Shown here piece after piece: positions 11,614-23,345 of a stretch of 64,000 bases of DNA (position 1 is its first letter; each line of letters starts with the position of its first letter). The DNA comes from Gigaspora rosea. Lineage: Eukaryota > Glomeromycota > Glomeromycetes > Diversisporales > Gigasporaceae. The DNA lies in contig QKWP01000062.1 in the NCBI GenBank assembly GCA_003550325.1, forward strand, positions 456,000 through 519,999, written 5' to 3'. The notes under the pieces were generated by a model, which saw nothing but the letters and a program-made list of their open reading frames with translations, ran no database searches and was not told where the DNA came from. A program made the translations under genes and the position numbers.

Positions 11614-12404
11614 TTTCTGGGTAGTAAAAAACCATAATACTTTTATTTTTGCAAACTATAAACCTGCCTTTCAAACCTTCATTTTTTGCTGTTTCTCACT
11701 TAAAAATCCTCTTTGTGCGTGCTTGATTTCAAATGTTTATTAAAGTGGCATATATAGGTTTTCTAATAATTTCCATTAATATAGTTCTTAGAACTAAATT
11801 TTACCCAAATGTTTGTGACTAAAGGCCACCATTCCACATCAAATTCATTCATCGGCGCTTCGAACGATCGTTGAACATTAAAAAGTAAAGTGTGTTTTTA
11901 GTTAGGCGTAAGATTTGAATTTATTACAATGACGTCTATTGTTTCAGGACTTAGTTGTAAAAAACTGGATGTTTGCTGCAAAAGGTCTTGTATGAAGTTT
12001 GTGTTTTCGTTTCTTTACTGAAAGTACTCATTACCTTTTTTTAAAAAAAAATTTCTTTGGCAGAATGTTTTTTCGTAATTATAATTTTTTTTCTTTATAA
12101 GAAAGATTGCAGGACTCAGTACCTGTTTTCTTGTACAAAAAAGAAAACTTTTGTGCTAATATGCCTTATATATGAAATTTGCACCAGAATTTGGCAAAAA
12201 AAATTTTTGAATTTGATTGGTCATTGTATCAAATAATAATAGCTCTGACTTCCAGATGGACAGGCCAACGACCACCGGATCACGAATTGCACCCTGCTTT
12301 AACGGTTCACCCAAATCAGGTTGGATACATGTCGATCTCTATTGTGTTCAAAACACAAATTAGTGACTATCTCGTGATTTACTAAATGTCAATTTTCGAG
12401 GTCA
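11614..12404. other. Intergenic, AT-rich, no gene seen
   Basis: The only open frame (12179-12385) has no recognisable motif and no coding-like neighbours. The rest is AT-rich sequence without clear repeats. Confidence 0.5.
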
Positions 12405-13003
12405 GAGGTCGGCTAAAGCGGAGCGAGTTTTGATTGTCTACATTATACATGAGGACGAAAGCATTTCGGGTTCTAAAACCTGAAATTAAAATTTGAAGAC
12501 GAAATTGTTTTTGACCTATTTTACTTGAAAGACGAAATTATTTGATACTTTTTTTGAATAGACGAAATTATAAGGAACATATCTATATAAATTTTATTTG
12601 CTCTTCCTTATAAAAAATTTTAATTTTCTCTAATGAAGACGAAATAGGCCTTTTTCAAAAATCAATTTTGGTGGCATCACTAGTCTACATGCATAATATC
12701 AATCAGTAAATGATTATCTATATTTATAACCAAAATTTGGTATTTTTTATATCTTTTAGCAAAGGTTTCTCAATAGCTATGTAATTAAACTTAATAAATT
12801 TTTTTCAATTCTACAAGCTTGAAGAATTGAAATAAAAAAAGATTCATTAAGTTTGGCCTGGTAGTTATTGAGAAAAGTTTGTTTAAGCTTTAAAAAAAAT
12901 CATCAAAATCTTAAGAGAAATACAGATATATGGTTATGATCATGTTTTTTAAAATTTAAATAAAATTTTCTCGATAATTACCAAACAAATTTAATAACAA
13001 AAT

Positions 13004-13533
13004 TAGAGTTTAGACCCGGGTTGTAGTAAACTGGATCACCCGTGTCGAAACGGTTCACCTGGGTCAAGATTTTACAACCCGGGTCAAAATCGGGTTTAAG
13101 ATCATAGAAGAGCATTCATTCAATTTGTTATAACGGTTAAGTAATGAGGTTTTATAACGTAACTTCGTCATAAAGGCTTTTAAAAATCGATTACGCTAAA
13201 ATAATTGAGAAAAATAGAGCTATTTGCTCTAGACATCCGAAAGCCCACAAGACATTCTTTACTATTAATTAAATATAAATAACCCTGTCACTATCTGCTG
13301 ATCATAAGATCTTAAAAATTAATTCTTATATAGCACCGCATATAGTTTTTGTTTGCATAGTTGACAATTTTTCGCATGCGTATTAATCACACTTTGATCT
13401 TATGATCTGTTCACCCAATAATCCACAGTTCGAAGAGGTTCAACTCTAGGACCCTTATATACAACCCAGGTCACCCGATTTCAAATCACACGGGTGACCC
13501 GGGTGACAATTTTGCATCCGGGTCTAACCTCTA
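13004..13533. mobile_element. 530-bp hAT-type MITE
   Basis: The ends are inverted: TAGAGTTTAGACCCGGG on the left and TAGAGGTTAGACCCGG from the right. CACCCG and CCCGGGT words are repeated next to both ends. The flanks AACAAAAT (12996-13003) and GACAAAAT (13534-13541) match in 7 of 8 bases, as expected for an 8-bp hAT duplication. No transposase inside. The TIR start TAGAGGTT is shared with the element at 27499-27647. Confidence 0.7.
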
Positions 13534-13595
13534 GACAAAATTGTAGAATTAAAATAAAAAAAATAATCAAACTTGGATTGGTAGTTGTTGAGGTA

Positions 13596-16311
13596 CCGTA
13601 CGGCACTGACTACAGTACCCTGGGTATTTTTCATTCAACTGCCAAATTTATTAAATAATACCCACCCGGGTACTATTTACAGGGGGGGATATACAAGTAT
13701 GGGGGTATTTTGTAACGGGGATACTATAGCAGGGGGTCTTTTACATGGTTATAATAAAATTACTGATACCGGTATACGGGGTGGTGCCGTGATGTAATTT
13801 ATAGCATGGCCGCAGTATACGATTTACTTCGTAATTAATAATTAATATACCGGTATTAGCATGCCGTGGCTACGTCATAAATTGCATCATAAATGCATCA
13901 TAGCCCGAAAAATCGCGAAATCAAATTTTTTTTTTTTTTACCTGTTAACCTATTAAAGTTACAATGGTACGCGTTCGTGGAAATAAGAATAGTGGACGTG
14001 CAAGAGTAACAAATAAAAGTAGACGACAATGGAACGCACGTGAAAAACTTGCTATTGTTACATACCTTGAAAAGCACCCAAGTCAGAGTGTTCGAGCAAC
14101 AGCTACCAAATTTAATCTTGAACCAAAACAAGTAAGAGATTGGCGTAACAAAAAAAATAAGTTAATGAACGTCTCACCTCATATCAAACGAATGAATAAG
14201 GGAAGACCACCTAAATATCCTGAGTTAGAAAAAGCAATTTTTGGTTGGGTACAAGAATTACGCAGTAAGCTAAAACCTGTGACTCGTGCTATGGTACAAA
14301 TTAAGGCCAAAACGTTATCTCAAAAATCACCCTATATTACCTATTATCCTGGTATTACGGAAAGTAAATTTAGCAATAAGTGGGTCGATGGTTTTATGAC
14401 TCGTTACAAATTAAGTAATCGGCGTCGAACATCTGTAGCTCAAAAACTCCCTGAAGATCTGCAATTGCAACAACAAGAGTTTTTAAGTTTTGTACTCTAT
14501 CATCGAATTCAATATAATTATCCTCTTACCTTAATGGGTAACATGGACGAAACTCCATTATCATTCGATCTTCCAAATAATACTACAATTGATAATTGTG
14601 GTGCAAATACAGTTTCAATTCGGACCTGTGGACATGAAAAATCATGTTTTACTGTCGTACTTACTTGTTTAGCCGATGGAACTAAATTGCCTCCAGTTAT
14701 TATCTTTAAATTAGTTAATGTTCCACGTCAAGTATTTCCTGCTGGAGTTTTTGTACGTACAAATCCTAAAGGATGGATGAATGAAGATGAGATGTTATGG
14801 TGGATTGAAAATGTGTGGAATTTGCGATCAAGAACATCCGTAGACCCACGTTCACTTTTAGTTTTAGATTCATTTGCTGGTCATATTACAGATATAGTTA
14901 AACGTCGGTTCTCTGAAAAAAATACAAATTTAGCTGTAATTCCATCAGGTTTAACCTCAAAAGTTCAACCATTGGATGTTGCTATTAACAAATCATTTAA
15001 AGCAAGGGTAAGATATACGTACAAATTATTATATAAATAAATATATTATTAATTTATTTGTCTAATATAGGTGCGAAATTACTATAACGATTGGATGGCC
15101 AGTGAAATTCATACTTTTACCAAAAAAGGTCGTATTCAACGTCCTGCATACAATTTAATTGCTCAGTGGGTATTAGATGCATGGAACAATATAGATCCTA
15201 TTCTTATACGTAAATCTTTCAAGTGCTGTGGTATTTCTAATTCACGGAATGGGAAAGAAGACCATCTAATTTTCGACTATGATCAACTTGGACCACAAAC
15301 AAATTCGCGTAATTATATATATATTCAAGAAGGATTAAACGATATTAGTGAAGGTTCTAATGTTAATACGGAAGGAGGTTCTAGCGATAATATAGAAGGA
15401 AGTTCTAGCGATAATACGGAAGAAGGTTCCAGTAATAATACGAATGAAAGTTTGAATGTTAGTACAAGTGAACATTTAAATAATAATACAGGTAAAATTT
15501 AACATTAAATTAATAAATTTATATATTAAATAATTCGGGTAACTTAATTTAAATTTAGTGGAAGAAATCAATTTAATTAGCGATGACGATAGCCAAGTTA
15601 GTGAAAATGAAGGTGGGAATAGTAGTGAAAGCGAAGTTAATCATGTTAATGATGACGAATATACTGGTAATAATAGCGAAGATGACGATGATTACGCTAG
15701 TGAAAATGGTAGTCATTATATTAGCAATGGTGAGGATGATTATTACGCAGAAGAAACTGCTTACGTTAATGAATGGGCTTAAGTAAGTACCGTAATAATT
15801 TAATTTTATTATATGTTCTATGAATTATATTAATTTGTTCGAATTTTTTTTAATCTAGTTTTATACGCAAAGAATTTTAGATAAAATTAGCAATATAAAT
15901 AATATTTCGGCTATGACTTTAATGCATATATCACTAGCACCGTAATTTGTATGCAATTTAATAAAGCGTATAAGTTCAAATCGCAAAGCCTTTAAGCTTT
16001 GCTCATGCTTTGCTAACTAAGTTTATTATCGTGTTTTATTTTTATGTATTATGATAACTAAAATTTTTTTTAGTTGCATAAATAAATTGCACTATTATGG
16101 TTAAGCGATTACGGTAAATGAATTTTAATTCTTAAATAAAATATAAATTGTGGATTATACCCGGGTCTTTTTTAAAGGGGGTATTGTAATAAGTGAAATT
16201 TATATACCCGGGTATTATTCCATACCCGCAAATGCAACCCCGTGAATTGTACCCAGGTCTTATCTATTGGGGGTATTATATCGAGGGGATACTATAGTCA
16301 GTGCCGTACGG
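13596..16311 (+). mobile_element. Complete pogo-type transposon with TA target duplication
   Basis: TIRs: CCGTACGGCACTGACTACAG on the left and CCGTACGGCACTGACTATAG read from the right. The flanks are TA at 13594-13595 and 16312-16313. Both subterminal regions carry several ACCCGGGTA/GGGGGTATT motifs (for example near 13620, 13665, 13700, 16160, 16205 and 16265), likely transposase-binding sites. The transposase lies at 13964-15782. Intact ends and an intact ORF suggest a recent insertion. Confidence 0.9.
13964..15782 (+). CDS. pogo/DDE_1-type transposase, three exons, apparently intact
   Basis: Exons 13964-15007, 15071-15491 and 15559-15782 join to 562 residues. Both introns (63 and 67 nt) have GTAAG/GTAAA donors and TAG acceptors, and splicing restores a continuous frame. 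The N-terminal region is a psq/CENP-B-like helix-turn-helix (about residues 22-65). A CENP-B-type second DNA-binding domain follows (about 80-165). The DDE_1 catalytic core has D195 in MDETPLSFD, D302 in LVLDSFAGH and D338 in VQPLDVAINKSFK, the usual DDD triad of pogo. The C-terminus is a long acidic Asn/Ser/Asp/Glu repeat region. The protein would cut and paste the surrounding 2.7-kb element at TA sites. No internal stop is seen. Confidence 0.9.
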
Positions 16312-16978
16312 TATATTTATTAAAAGCTAAAAAAAATTTTTAACTTCAGCTTTTCTTTAACAGATATTTCAATTTTAAACAAGATCATTTGCATATAACT
16401 GATAAAATTCGATCAAAATTTTTTTTATTTAGTTCTATAATCTCATAGAATTAAAATAAAAATATTGATCGAATTTGATTAGTATGTGTTGAGTAATCTT
16501 CGTTAAATTTTAGCACCTATAAAAGAGAAGTTGAGGCTAAATTTTTTTAAGTTTTAATCAATATTTCTCAACAACTACAAATCCAAGTTCGATGTATTCT
16601 TTTGCTTTAATTTTACAGGCTTGTATAATTAAAATAAAAAAATTTTCATTGAATTTGGTTCCGTAATTATCGAGAAATTTTTTATTTAAATTTTAAAAAA
16701 CGATCGTAGCTATATTTGTATTTCTCTAAGATTTCAATATTTTTTTTAAATTTAAATAAATGTTTCTCAATAACTACTAGGTCAAACCCAATAAAACTTT
16801 TTTATTCCAATTCTGCAAGCTTGTAGAATTGATAAAAAAATTTTATTATGTTTAATTATATAGTTGTTAAGAAACCTTTGCTAAAAGATATAAAAACTAC
16901 TCGTAAATGTAGATAATCATTCACTGATCGATATCATGCATGTAGACAATCAAAACTCGCTCTGCTTTAGCCGACCTC

Positions 16979-18178
16979 CAATTTCCGGCCTTTTCCCAGC
17001 ACCTAGCCCATATATAGATTCCAAATTAAGAGCGAAAAATTAAAAAAATCAGATTTACTTAAAGTAAACTAATATATATGTATAATCAATTGATAAATTT
17101 ACTGATCATATTGATTATTGTATGATAAATACCTATATAAAAGATATAGATTTGTTTGCTTATTATATATATATAAGACATTCATACTTATTATATAAAT
17201 TTCAAAAAGAACCTTTAATAAAACTATTTATTCGCATAAAAAATAATTTAAATTTGTAGAACTATTTTAGCTTTATTAATAATCTATAAAGTTATTTATA
17301 GTTTAAATATTAATACCGTAAATAGTTCAGTAATTCTAGTCAATAATAATTGATATTAAATAAAAAGGTATCGGGAATTTTAAGTATCTTTCTAAAAATA
17401 TAATAAAGTATTTGAAATAAGAAGTGTAAGATAAATAATTTTGTAAAGTAGTCTTTATTGCTAAAAGTTACCATGAGTCCAGTTTTACTATCAAATACCA
17501 CAAGAATTTTGACCAATTCCCATTTATAGTAAACAAATCTTAATTTTTAAATATTTAACAATAAGTTACTAAGATTCTCATTATTATCGGTTATTAGGAA
17601 GTTAACTATTTGAAATTTTTCAGTATTATTTTTATTATGTAATAATAATGGCAATCATTAAATTATTGTATCACGTGTCATCATATTACAGTTTGGGCAT
17701 CACATTTTACTGACATTTGTTTCACCAATAAGTTTATTTTACAGATGATCAATTTACAGTTAAGCTGTTTCGTAAAATATGGTTTAGAAAAATTAACCTT
17801 GCATAACATTAGATATGAACATTATTCTATTAATTAGTAAATTAGAAAAAAAAAAAATCTGACCGACCGACCCATGTTTTCAGATTCCATATAATGCAAA
17901 ACGAAAAATCAACTTTGCGTGGCCTTACTTAGTTAATTATTGAACCACACTAAGTACAACATTATCTTACTCAGTTAATTCAATGCATATTACGGAGAAA
18001 CTTTTTAGAACTTTTATTATAAAATTTTACTCAGTTGATTAATAATACTGTACTGAGTAAGAATATAATCTGATGAATACTATATAGTTTTACTTTTAAG
18101 ATCCCTATAAATACTGATTTAACACAAACTATGCCACCTAATAAACTACGTTTTTCTCATAATTTCCTTTATTGATAT
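16979..18178. other. AT-rich intergenic region, nothing recognised
   Basis: No ORF, TIR pair or tandem array that I could support. There are short imperfect palindromes only. Confidence 0.5.
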
Positions 18179-18421
18179 GTGAAATTTTTGTGTCTGGGTT
18201 ATTTTTCTCTTTTTCAGTCTGATTATTGCTTGGGTTGGGTAATATCATTTCTTTTAGTGGTTACAACTTATCTCATTGCCTTTGTTCTGTCTTTTCCTGT
18301 TGCTTTAATACTTTTGATAGTTTGTTGCCTTTTTTACTGGTTCGTAGTACCTTTAATTTTAATTGGAGGTATCTGGACTATTTTGGGATATATTATATGG
18401 CGGTGTTGGATTCTTATTTAG
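18179..18421 (+). CDS. Small hydrophobic ORF (80 residues)
   Basis: Almost the whole frame is hydrophobic, with about three potential membrane segments (around residues 18-40, 40-56 and 56-75) and few charged residues. It lies just upstream of the coding-like blocks at 18519-19189. It could be a membrane-spanning first exon of that gene or a chance hydrophobic frame in T-rich DNA. No family recognised. Confidence 0.25.
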   Translation: MKFLCLGYFSLFQSDYCLGWVISFLLVVTTYLIAFVLSFPVALILLIVCCLFYWFVVPLILIGGIWTILGYIIWRCWILI

Positions 18422-18518
18422 CAGCTGCAAATTCGAACTTATAGTTGAGGTAAAGTATTAACGTTGCTATATATTCTATTTCTTAGAAAAATGGATTAAA
18501 CATTACCTCTATTCTAGG

Positions 18519-19189
18519 AACCTGTGAGATTAAGATAAGCAAATACGATTACGGCCAATTATGTAATAAAATTAGATCTTATGGACACAAAATTCAAGAT
18601 TTAGAATTTGAATTGAGTAGTGCTACAAGGACTGGTTATTACCTTTCCGAATATATCAATGGATTAGTCATTTAAAAACCAATATCTAATTGGAAAATGG
18701 TTAAGAATCGAGTCACTAAGAAACGATATCTAAGAGCAACAGGAGCCGGACTTCGCTTAATTGGGTGGCGAATAGGTCTCGTAAATGATGTGCAAGTAAT
18801 TCAGCTCAAAGGTCATAATCTATTATTTTAAATGATATCCAAATTATTTAGAACATTCAAAACTATGTGATGAATAATATTACATTAGGTATTTACTACT
18901 GCCGAAACCGTATAATAGTATTCATCTTATAATTTTGGATGCCCCAAAATAGTTTGGTTAATATGCCATTCATAAACATTGCCTGACTATTAAATATTTT
19001 TCAAATAGAAATTTTGATGAACGAGTACGTTCAGAAAGACAAGAATACACTGAGCTACTTAGAAGAGAAGCAAAAGGCAGGACTGATATTACCCTTGATC
19101 TTGGCTACATACATGGCCGTCCATTGAATGTTACACTTGATGAAAGCCAACTTTATCAGAACTTTCGACCAATATACCAGTCATTTTAA
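18519..19189 (+). pseudogene. Unrecognised multi-exon gene or recent pseudogene
   Basis: Two blocks read like real protein although neither begins with ATG. The block 18519-18831 stays in one frame with a single TAA at 18673-18675. It contains KISKYDYGQLCNKIRSYGHK, then after the stop VKNRVTKKRYLRATGAGLRL. The block 19010-19189 reads FDERVRSERQEYTELLRREA, then DITLDLGYIHGRPLNVTLDE, and ends in a stop. It is preceded by a good acceptor (TTTCAAATAG). The amino-acid mix is balanced and charged, unlike the surrounding AT-rich noise. The link between the blocks (18832-19009) would be an intron, but I could not find a donor that keeps phase. No family assigned. Confidence 0.45.
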
Positions 19190-19977
19190 TTACCTGAACA
19201 TAACTGATAATAGACTAAAGCTAATTTTCAGTTTAACCAACTTTCAAAATTGGCTGATCGATTACTTGTTAATAATTCGCGCATAAACTTTTACAAAAAG
19301 CTTTTTTTTTTTTGCATATTTATTGATAACAGTTATAATTTTTTGTGTTAATGTTAAATTTAGGGAATGCCTATTTCCACCATGGAAATTTGTTATTTCC
19401 ATCATATCTTTAACATGACTTAAAGCTACAAAATTACGATCAATGGTGGAAATAAATATTTCCTAAATATATTTCATTGAATAGATATCATTAAAGGAAA
19501 ATTGCATAAACTATGTCTCAAAGAATGGATTTAAATAATGAGAAATGATACAATATTTTATTTAAGGTTTTGAATAATTTAACCATAATATGGCTTATGG
19601 TTTTGTTAACAGAAACTGAAATCCTATTAGACGTACAGATTTTGTATATTTTTAAATTTGCCTAGTATTCTGATGGTTCAAGATCTCGTATTTCTGTATT
19701 TAAAATATCATTGAAATTTGATCTCGTTCTCATTAATATATATTATGGATTCCCAATTGCAGATGTTTTTAATGATATTTAAAAAATAAGTTGCATTTGG
19801 GTTTATGGAAAATTGTGTATTTTTCTTTTTTAATTACAAAGTTTTATCAAGCTACATACTTATATAAACTGCCACATAAAAAACACTTTCATAAAAAAAA
19901 TTAAAGCCATATGTTGTATATAATTGAAAATTTATAAGTGTTGATTTTTTTATACGTTAATCTTCTCCGTACTCTTT
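19190..19977. other. AT-rich spacer with a small palindrome
   Basis: A pair of TATTTCCACCATGG / CAATGGTGGAAATA words around 19370-19460 forms an imperfect inverted repeat. Otherwise no gene is seen. Confidence 0.4.
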
Positions 19978-20565
19978 TCAGTGGATGTTATAACTTGAAG
20001 GATCTTCATCTTTGCGATAAGTCCACCTTTTGATTGAATCAACAGTGATTTGACAATCATGATGATTTTCGTTCCACTATGCAACGAACTTCTCAGGAGT
20101 AGTAAGTCCTCTTGCCTTGAGGTTGAACATGTACTTAGGGTCAGGAAATTCGTGGTCGATCTTATAATGTGTTTTGAGAGAAACTTAATATTAGAACAAA
20201 ATGCAAATAATTAGTAGTTTTTTTCAAAGCATATGTCGTTGAATCAGAATCGGGCAGCCACACACGGAAGCTATGCTTAATTGTTAATGCTTTAGACTCT
20301 TCAGAATTACTACACTCTTCGTCGGGCGAATAATAGGACAAATCATCCCCTAAAAGAAAATCTGTAAAAATATTTGTTGTAAAAAAAAAAAGGGTATACA
20401 GTACACTCGATACCTTGTTTCTAACTCTTGTTAGTTGAGTCAGCAATATCAAAGGAACTTTCTTCCAGAGATAAATTTTTTTGACCAGTCTTTCGAGCTT
20501 GGATGGTATTCATTATTCTTAGTAAAGATTCACTTTCAATTATTTCGTAGTTCTTGATTATTTTT
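19978..20565 (-). pseudogene. Unrecognised decayed multi-exon gene
   Basis: Three minus-strand blocks look coding. About 20565-20420 includes ESESLLRIMNTIQARKTGQK and LEESSFDIADSTNKS. Next, after an intron-like gap (donor GTATCG, acceptor TTTTTACAG near 20360), comes LSYYSPDEECSNSEESKALT and HSFRVWLPDSDSTTYALK. Then 20164-19978 has KIDHEFPDPKYMFNLKARGL and DCQITVDSIKRWTYRKDEDP. A TAG interrupts the last block (FVA-stop-WNENHH), and the junction between blocks two and three lacks an obvious GT donor. I do not recognise the family. Confidence 0.4.
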
Positions 20566-21249
20566 CAGAAACTTCACTACCTATAAAGCAAACATCTTAG
20601 ACTACCTTACCAAGAAATTATAGTACTCAGGAACCACGTTTGAGAAATAGATAAAATAATGTTATTCACTGTAATTCCCACGTCCGTATCTGATAGGTTA
20701 CACCACTAATGTGTTTGACTATTGCCATTCTAATGAGCGATTATTACGATTTATGAAATATAATGATTTTATCTGATTATTAATCAAAGTAGATATTAAC
20801 GTCTTATTATGGGGAACCGGGTGCCATCACGTGATCCGGCAGTCGGCGTCCGACCTAATTTAAGACATCCGGAGACACATCAGTCACGGGATAGCCGAAA
20901 TTGCCTATCGAAATTTAAGAATCTAATGGAAAAGTGCAAAATTTTATTTAGTTAATTTTTTTTTATTTGAGATTCTGTTAACACTAAATTTGCTTTAATG
21001 GTCTTGTTCACGAATATCGTTACGATGAACACAATCAAATTTTTTTTGATACACAAAATATTGCAAAAAATAATTTATCGCATCTCTTTTGGTGCAACGC
21101 CTACCCAACTATCATTAATCCTTTCATACTAAAGTGCATGATACACTGTTGCAAATCCGCCTCTCCAATCCTTTTAATATTATTTATTTATTTATTCTGC
21201 GGCTTTTTTATAACATTCGAAGCATTTTTTTTTTGTTTTATATTCAAAC
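20566..21249. other. AT-rich intergenic region
   Basis: No gene found. A GC-richer stretch around 20815-20900 (CATCACGTGATCCGGC) stands out against the AT-rich background but has no partner repeat that I could find. Confidence 0.4.
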
Positions 21250-21785
21250 CATTTTTTTTTGTTTTTTAACATTTTCTATTTATTTATTTTAGAACGGGGT
21301 CTAAACAAATTTTCAATCTTTGAATGAATTCAGACTTTTCCATTTCATCACCATTTTTCTCAATACTCCAGTACTGGTTACGCATTTTTTCCATTAATTC
21401 GTTAACAGTAAGCTTTCTTTTTTCTGCCGCTTTATCAATTTCGTCTTTTTCAAATGATTCAAAATTTACTAACTCATGATGTTCATAAATTTCGAATCCA
21501 CTTTCATCAAACTGTCATTGAAATTGTCTCCAAGCATCAATCGTCAGCAATTTTCTGGGACCATATTTTTGTTCATGAAAAATATGTTTACAGGGGAGTA
21601 TGTACTTGTGGATAAAAAGGCAGTGGCACTCAATTAACATTAAACTAGGCAATTCCTTCCCTTTTCCATTCTATTATTGGCAGCAAATATTTCACCAACT
21701 ATTAATTTTTGAATTGGAAAAGGAAACTTGTGAATTTTCTTTAGAGTATCGTTGTCAATGTCAGGGGTGAAAATTTTTTTCACAT

Positions 21786-22300
21786 GTTTTGTCGATTATG
21801 CGGCACAGATCTCCTGATTCACAAAACAGATTTTAAAGATCAGGTGTAATGTAACATAATCAGAAAATTTCAAAACAAACGTTTATTTTGTTAAAAATCG
21901 CTTATTTCTTGAAATTTTGCATAAGAAACCGCCTTTAGCACACTAACAAAAAGGCAGTTTTACTATATAGACTCTCTATTTGACACATGACCCTAACCCT
22001 AACCCTAATTGTCCGGAGCATAGCGAAGGACTTTATATGTTTACGTAAGGTGATACAAAAGTTACATTTTTGATACATCAATAATATTAATATCAAAAAT
22101 GTAACTTCTGTATTTGGTGTCTGTCCGCATGCATATAATAGTTATATTTTTGATGTATCGTATTTTTTTTGATTTGTGTTGCATCAAAAAAATGAAATTC
22201 TGATCTTAGTTGTTATTGTGCTTCGGACACACAATGCTGTGCATTATCCTAGTATAATTGAACTTTAAAGGATTTTGCTGCGCCACATGATCGACAAAAC
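21786..22300. mobile_element. Inverted-repeat element in MULE copy 2
   Basis: The left end GTTTTGTCGATTATGCGGCA and the right end (GTTTTGTCGATCATGTGGCG on the other strand) are inverted. Inside are a block shared with 29170-29340, a short CCCTAA array (21989-22008) and an inverted pair of ATATCAAAAATGTAACTT-type words around 22050-22110. No ORF of interest. Confidence 0.6.
21836..22010. repeat. Dispersed repeat unit ending in telomere-like CCCTAA copies
   Basis: It matches 29165-29345 along most of its length (GTGTAATGTAACAT, AAACAAACGTT, AAAATCGCTTATT, TTTTACTATATA). Both copies run into (CCCTAA)n of two to three units. TTAGGG is the usual fungal telomere repeat. Here it belongs to a repeat family, not a chromosome end. 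Confidence 0.6.
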
Positions 22301-22570
22301 CTGGCACAGAATTTTTTTATGCATTCAGATGCGACATTAATCCGAGTAGCAAATCTTACATTTTTGATACTCCTGCACTTTATACTCCTGTATGTACCCC
22401 AAAATTACTTTATTTTTTTGATACCGATCTGCATATATACACGTGATTTGTGTTACACAAAGGCCCGGTGCATTGTTTTTGCAAAAATAATTTTTGGTTA
22501 CACACTGCTAATGTCATATAACGTTATACAAGTCTAATTTTGCCTGGCATTAAGCTTAATGCTGGTGGGC

Positions 22571-22815
22571 ACTATCATGATAATGCCCCCGGTGGGGTTA
22601 GACATAATTCCGGCCCACAAATCTAGGAACCCTAAAAACTAATTGTTCGAAGCAACATCCAATCACAGTATATATACTAGATGCATATGTCGTATAACTA
22701 GTACATGTACTGTGATTGGATTTTGCTTCAAACAATTAGTTTTTAGGGTTCCTAGATTTAGGGTTAGGGTAGGCCGGAATTATGTCTAACCCCGCCGGGG
22801 CATTATCATGATAGT
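22571..22815. mobile_element. 245-bp palindromic MITE
   Basis: Both arms read ACTATCATGATAATGCC, then GGGGTTAGACATAATTCCGG, then TAGGAACCCTAAAAACTAAT from the outside inward. The loop is about 60 bp. The arms are nearly identical, so the insertion is young or under hairpin-mediated correction. A target duplication is not clear. Confidence 0.7.
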
Positions 22816-23149
22816 ACGGTGCAAAAAATAACTTTGCATTCCTGTTCACCTTTTTCAAGACCTGGGAAAGCCGCCATGATACTTCTTGCTTTTACACTAC
22901 TTAGTCTAATAAAATGTACCGAGGTTTCCAAGAGCTACAAAATTGCTGCATTATTCTCAATGCCTCTGCAACAGTATCACTATCTTCGTTACTAACTAAA
23001 AAATGCCCACTAACGTTCCAACAACTATATTCATCCTGAATATAATGCGTAAACAAATGCCAGTTATATTACGACAGGATGAAACTCACGCAGCTAGCTA
23101 GTAAAATCTGCGCTAATTGGCTAGATCAGGGGAAACCCGAATAGCAATG

Positions 23150-23345
23150 TAAAATCTGTATTTGTTATTTAAAATATGTAAAACCTGCTTTTTATAAGGT
23201 AAAATTCGCTTTTGCCTTATTTTACTATATAAAAACCGCTTTTGCTTTATTTTACTATGTAAAAACCGCTTTTACTTGGATAAAATTCGTTTTTTTTATT
23301 TTATTCGTAAAATCTGCTTTTTTCTAGATGAAATTCATTAAACCC
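23150..23345. repeat. Degenerate tandem repeat of TAAAATCTGCTTTT-like units
   Basis: At least six diverged copies of GTAAAAYCYGCTTTT occur, spaced roughly 30-45 bp apart. No coding frame accompanies them. Confidence 0.6.

Larger units (their letters stand above)
12405..16978. mobile_element. Fold-back-like element with TIRs, host to nested insertions
   Basis: The left end GAGGTCGGCTAAAGCGGAGC and the right end (GAGGTCGGCTAAAGCAGAGC on the other strand) are inverted. They continue for well over 100 bp through GTTTTGATTGTCTACAT and ATGATTATCTA. The arms contain repeated palindromic blocks (TTGTAGAATTAAAATAAAAA and its complement). The left arm has an extra segment bounded by GTCTACAT at 12436-12443 and 12683-12690, an 8-bp duplication suggesting a small insertion. 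Without its nested elements the host is about 1.1 kb. I could not define a target duplication for the outer element. Confidence 0.65.
21250..23060 (-). pseudogene. MULE transposase relic (copy 2), split by insertions
   Basis: 21250-21785 closely matches 9463-10006 of copy 1, and 22816-23060 closely matches about 10383-10625. The 377 bp between those points in copy 1 are missing here and are replaced by about 1 kb holding two inverted-repeat elements. It encodes the same decayed SWIM-end and catalytic fragments. It is non-functional. Confidence 0.75.

Noticed and set aside
12179..12385. 68-residue ORF
   Set aside because: No motif, no coding-like context and a stop shortly after. Probably chance.
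21989..22008. Possible chromosome end (CCCTAA copies)
   Set aside because: Only about three units, flanked on both sides by ordinary sequence and part of a dispersed repeat. Not a telomere.
22319..22537. 72-residue hydrophobic ORF
   Set aside because: It lies in repeat sequence between two MITE-like elements. No supporting features.
23090..23345. CRISPR-like array
   Set aside because: The units are degenerate and irregularly spaced, in a eukaryotic AT-rich region with no cas-like gene.
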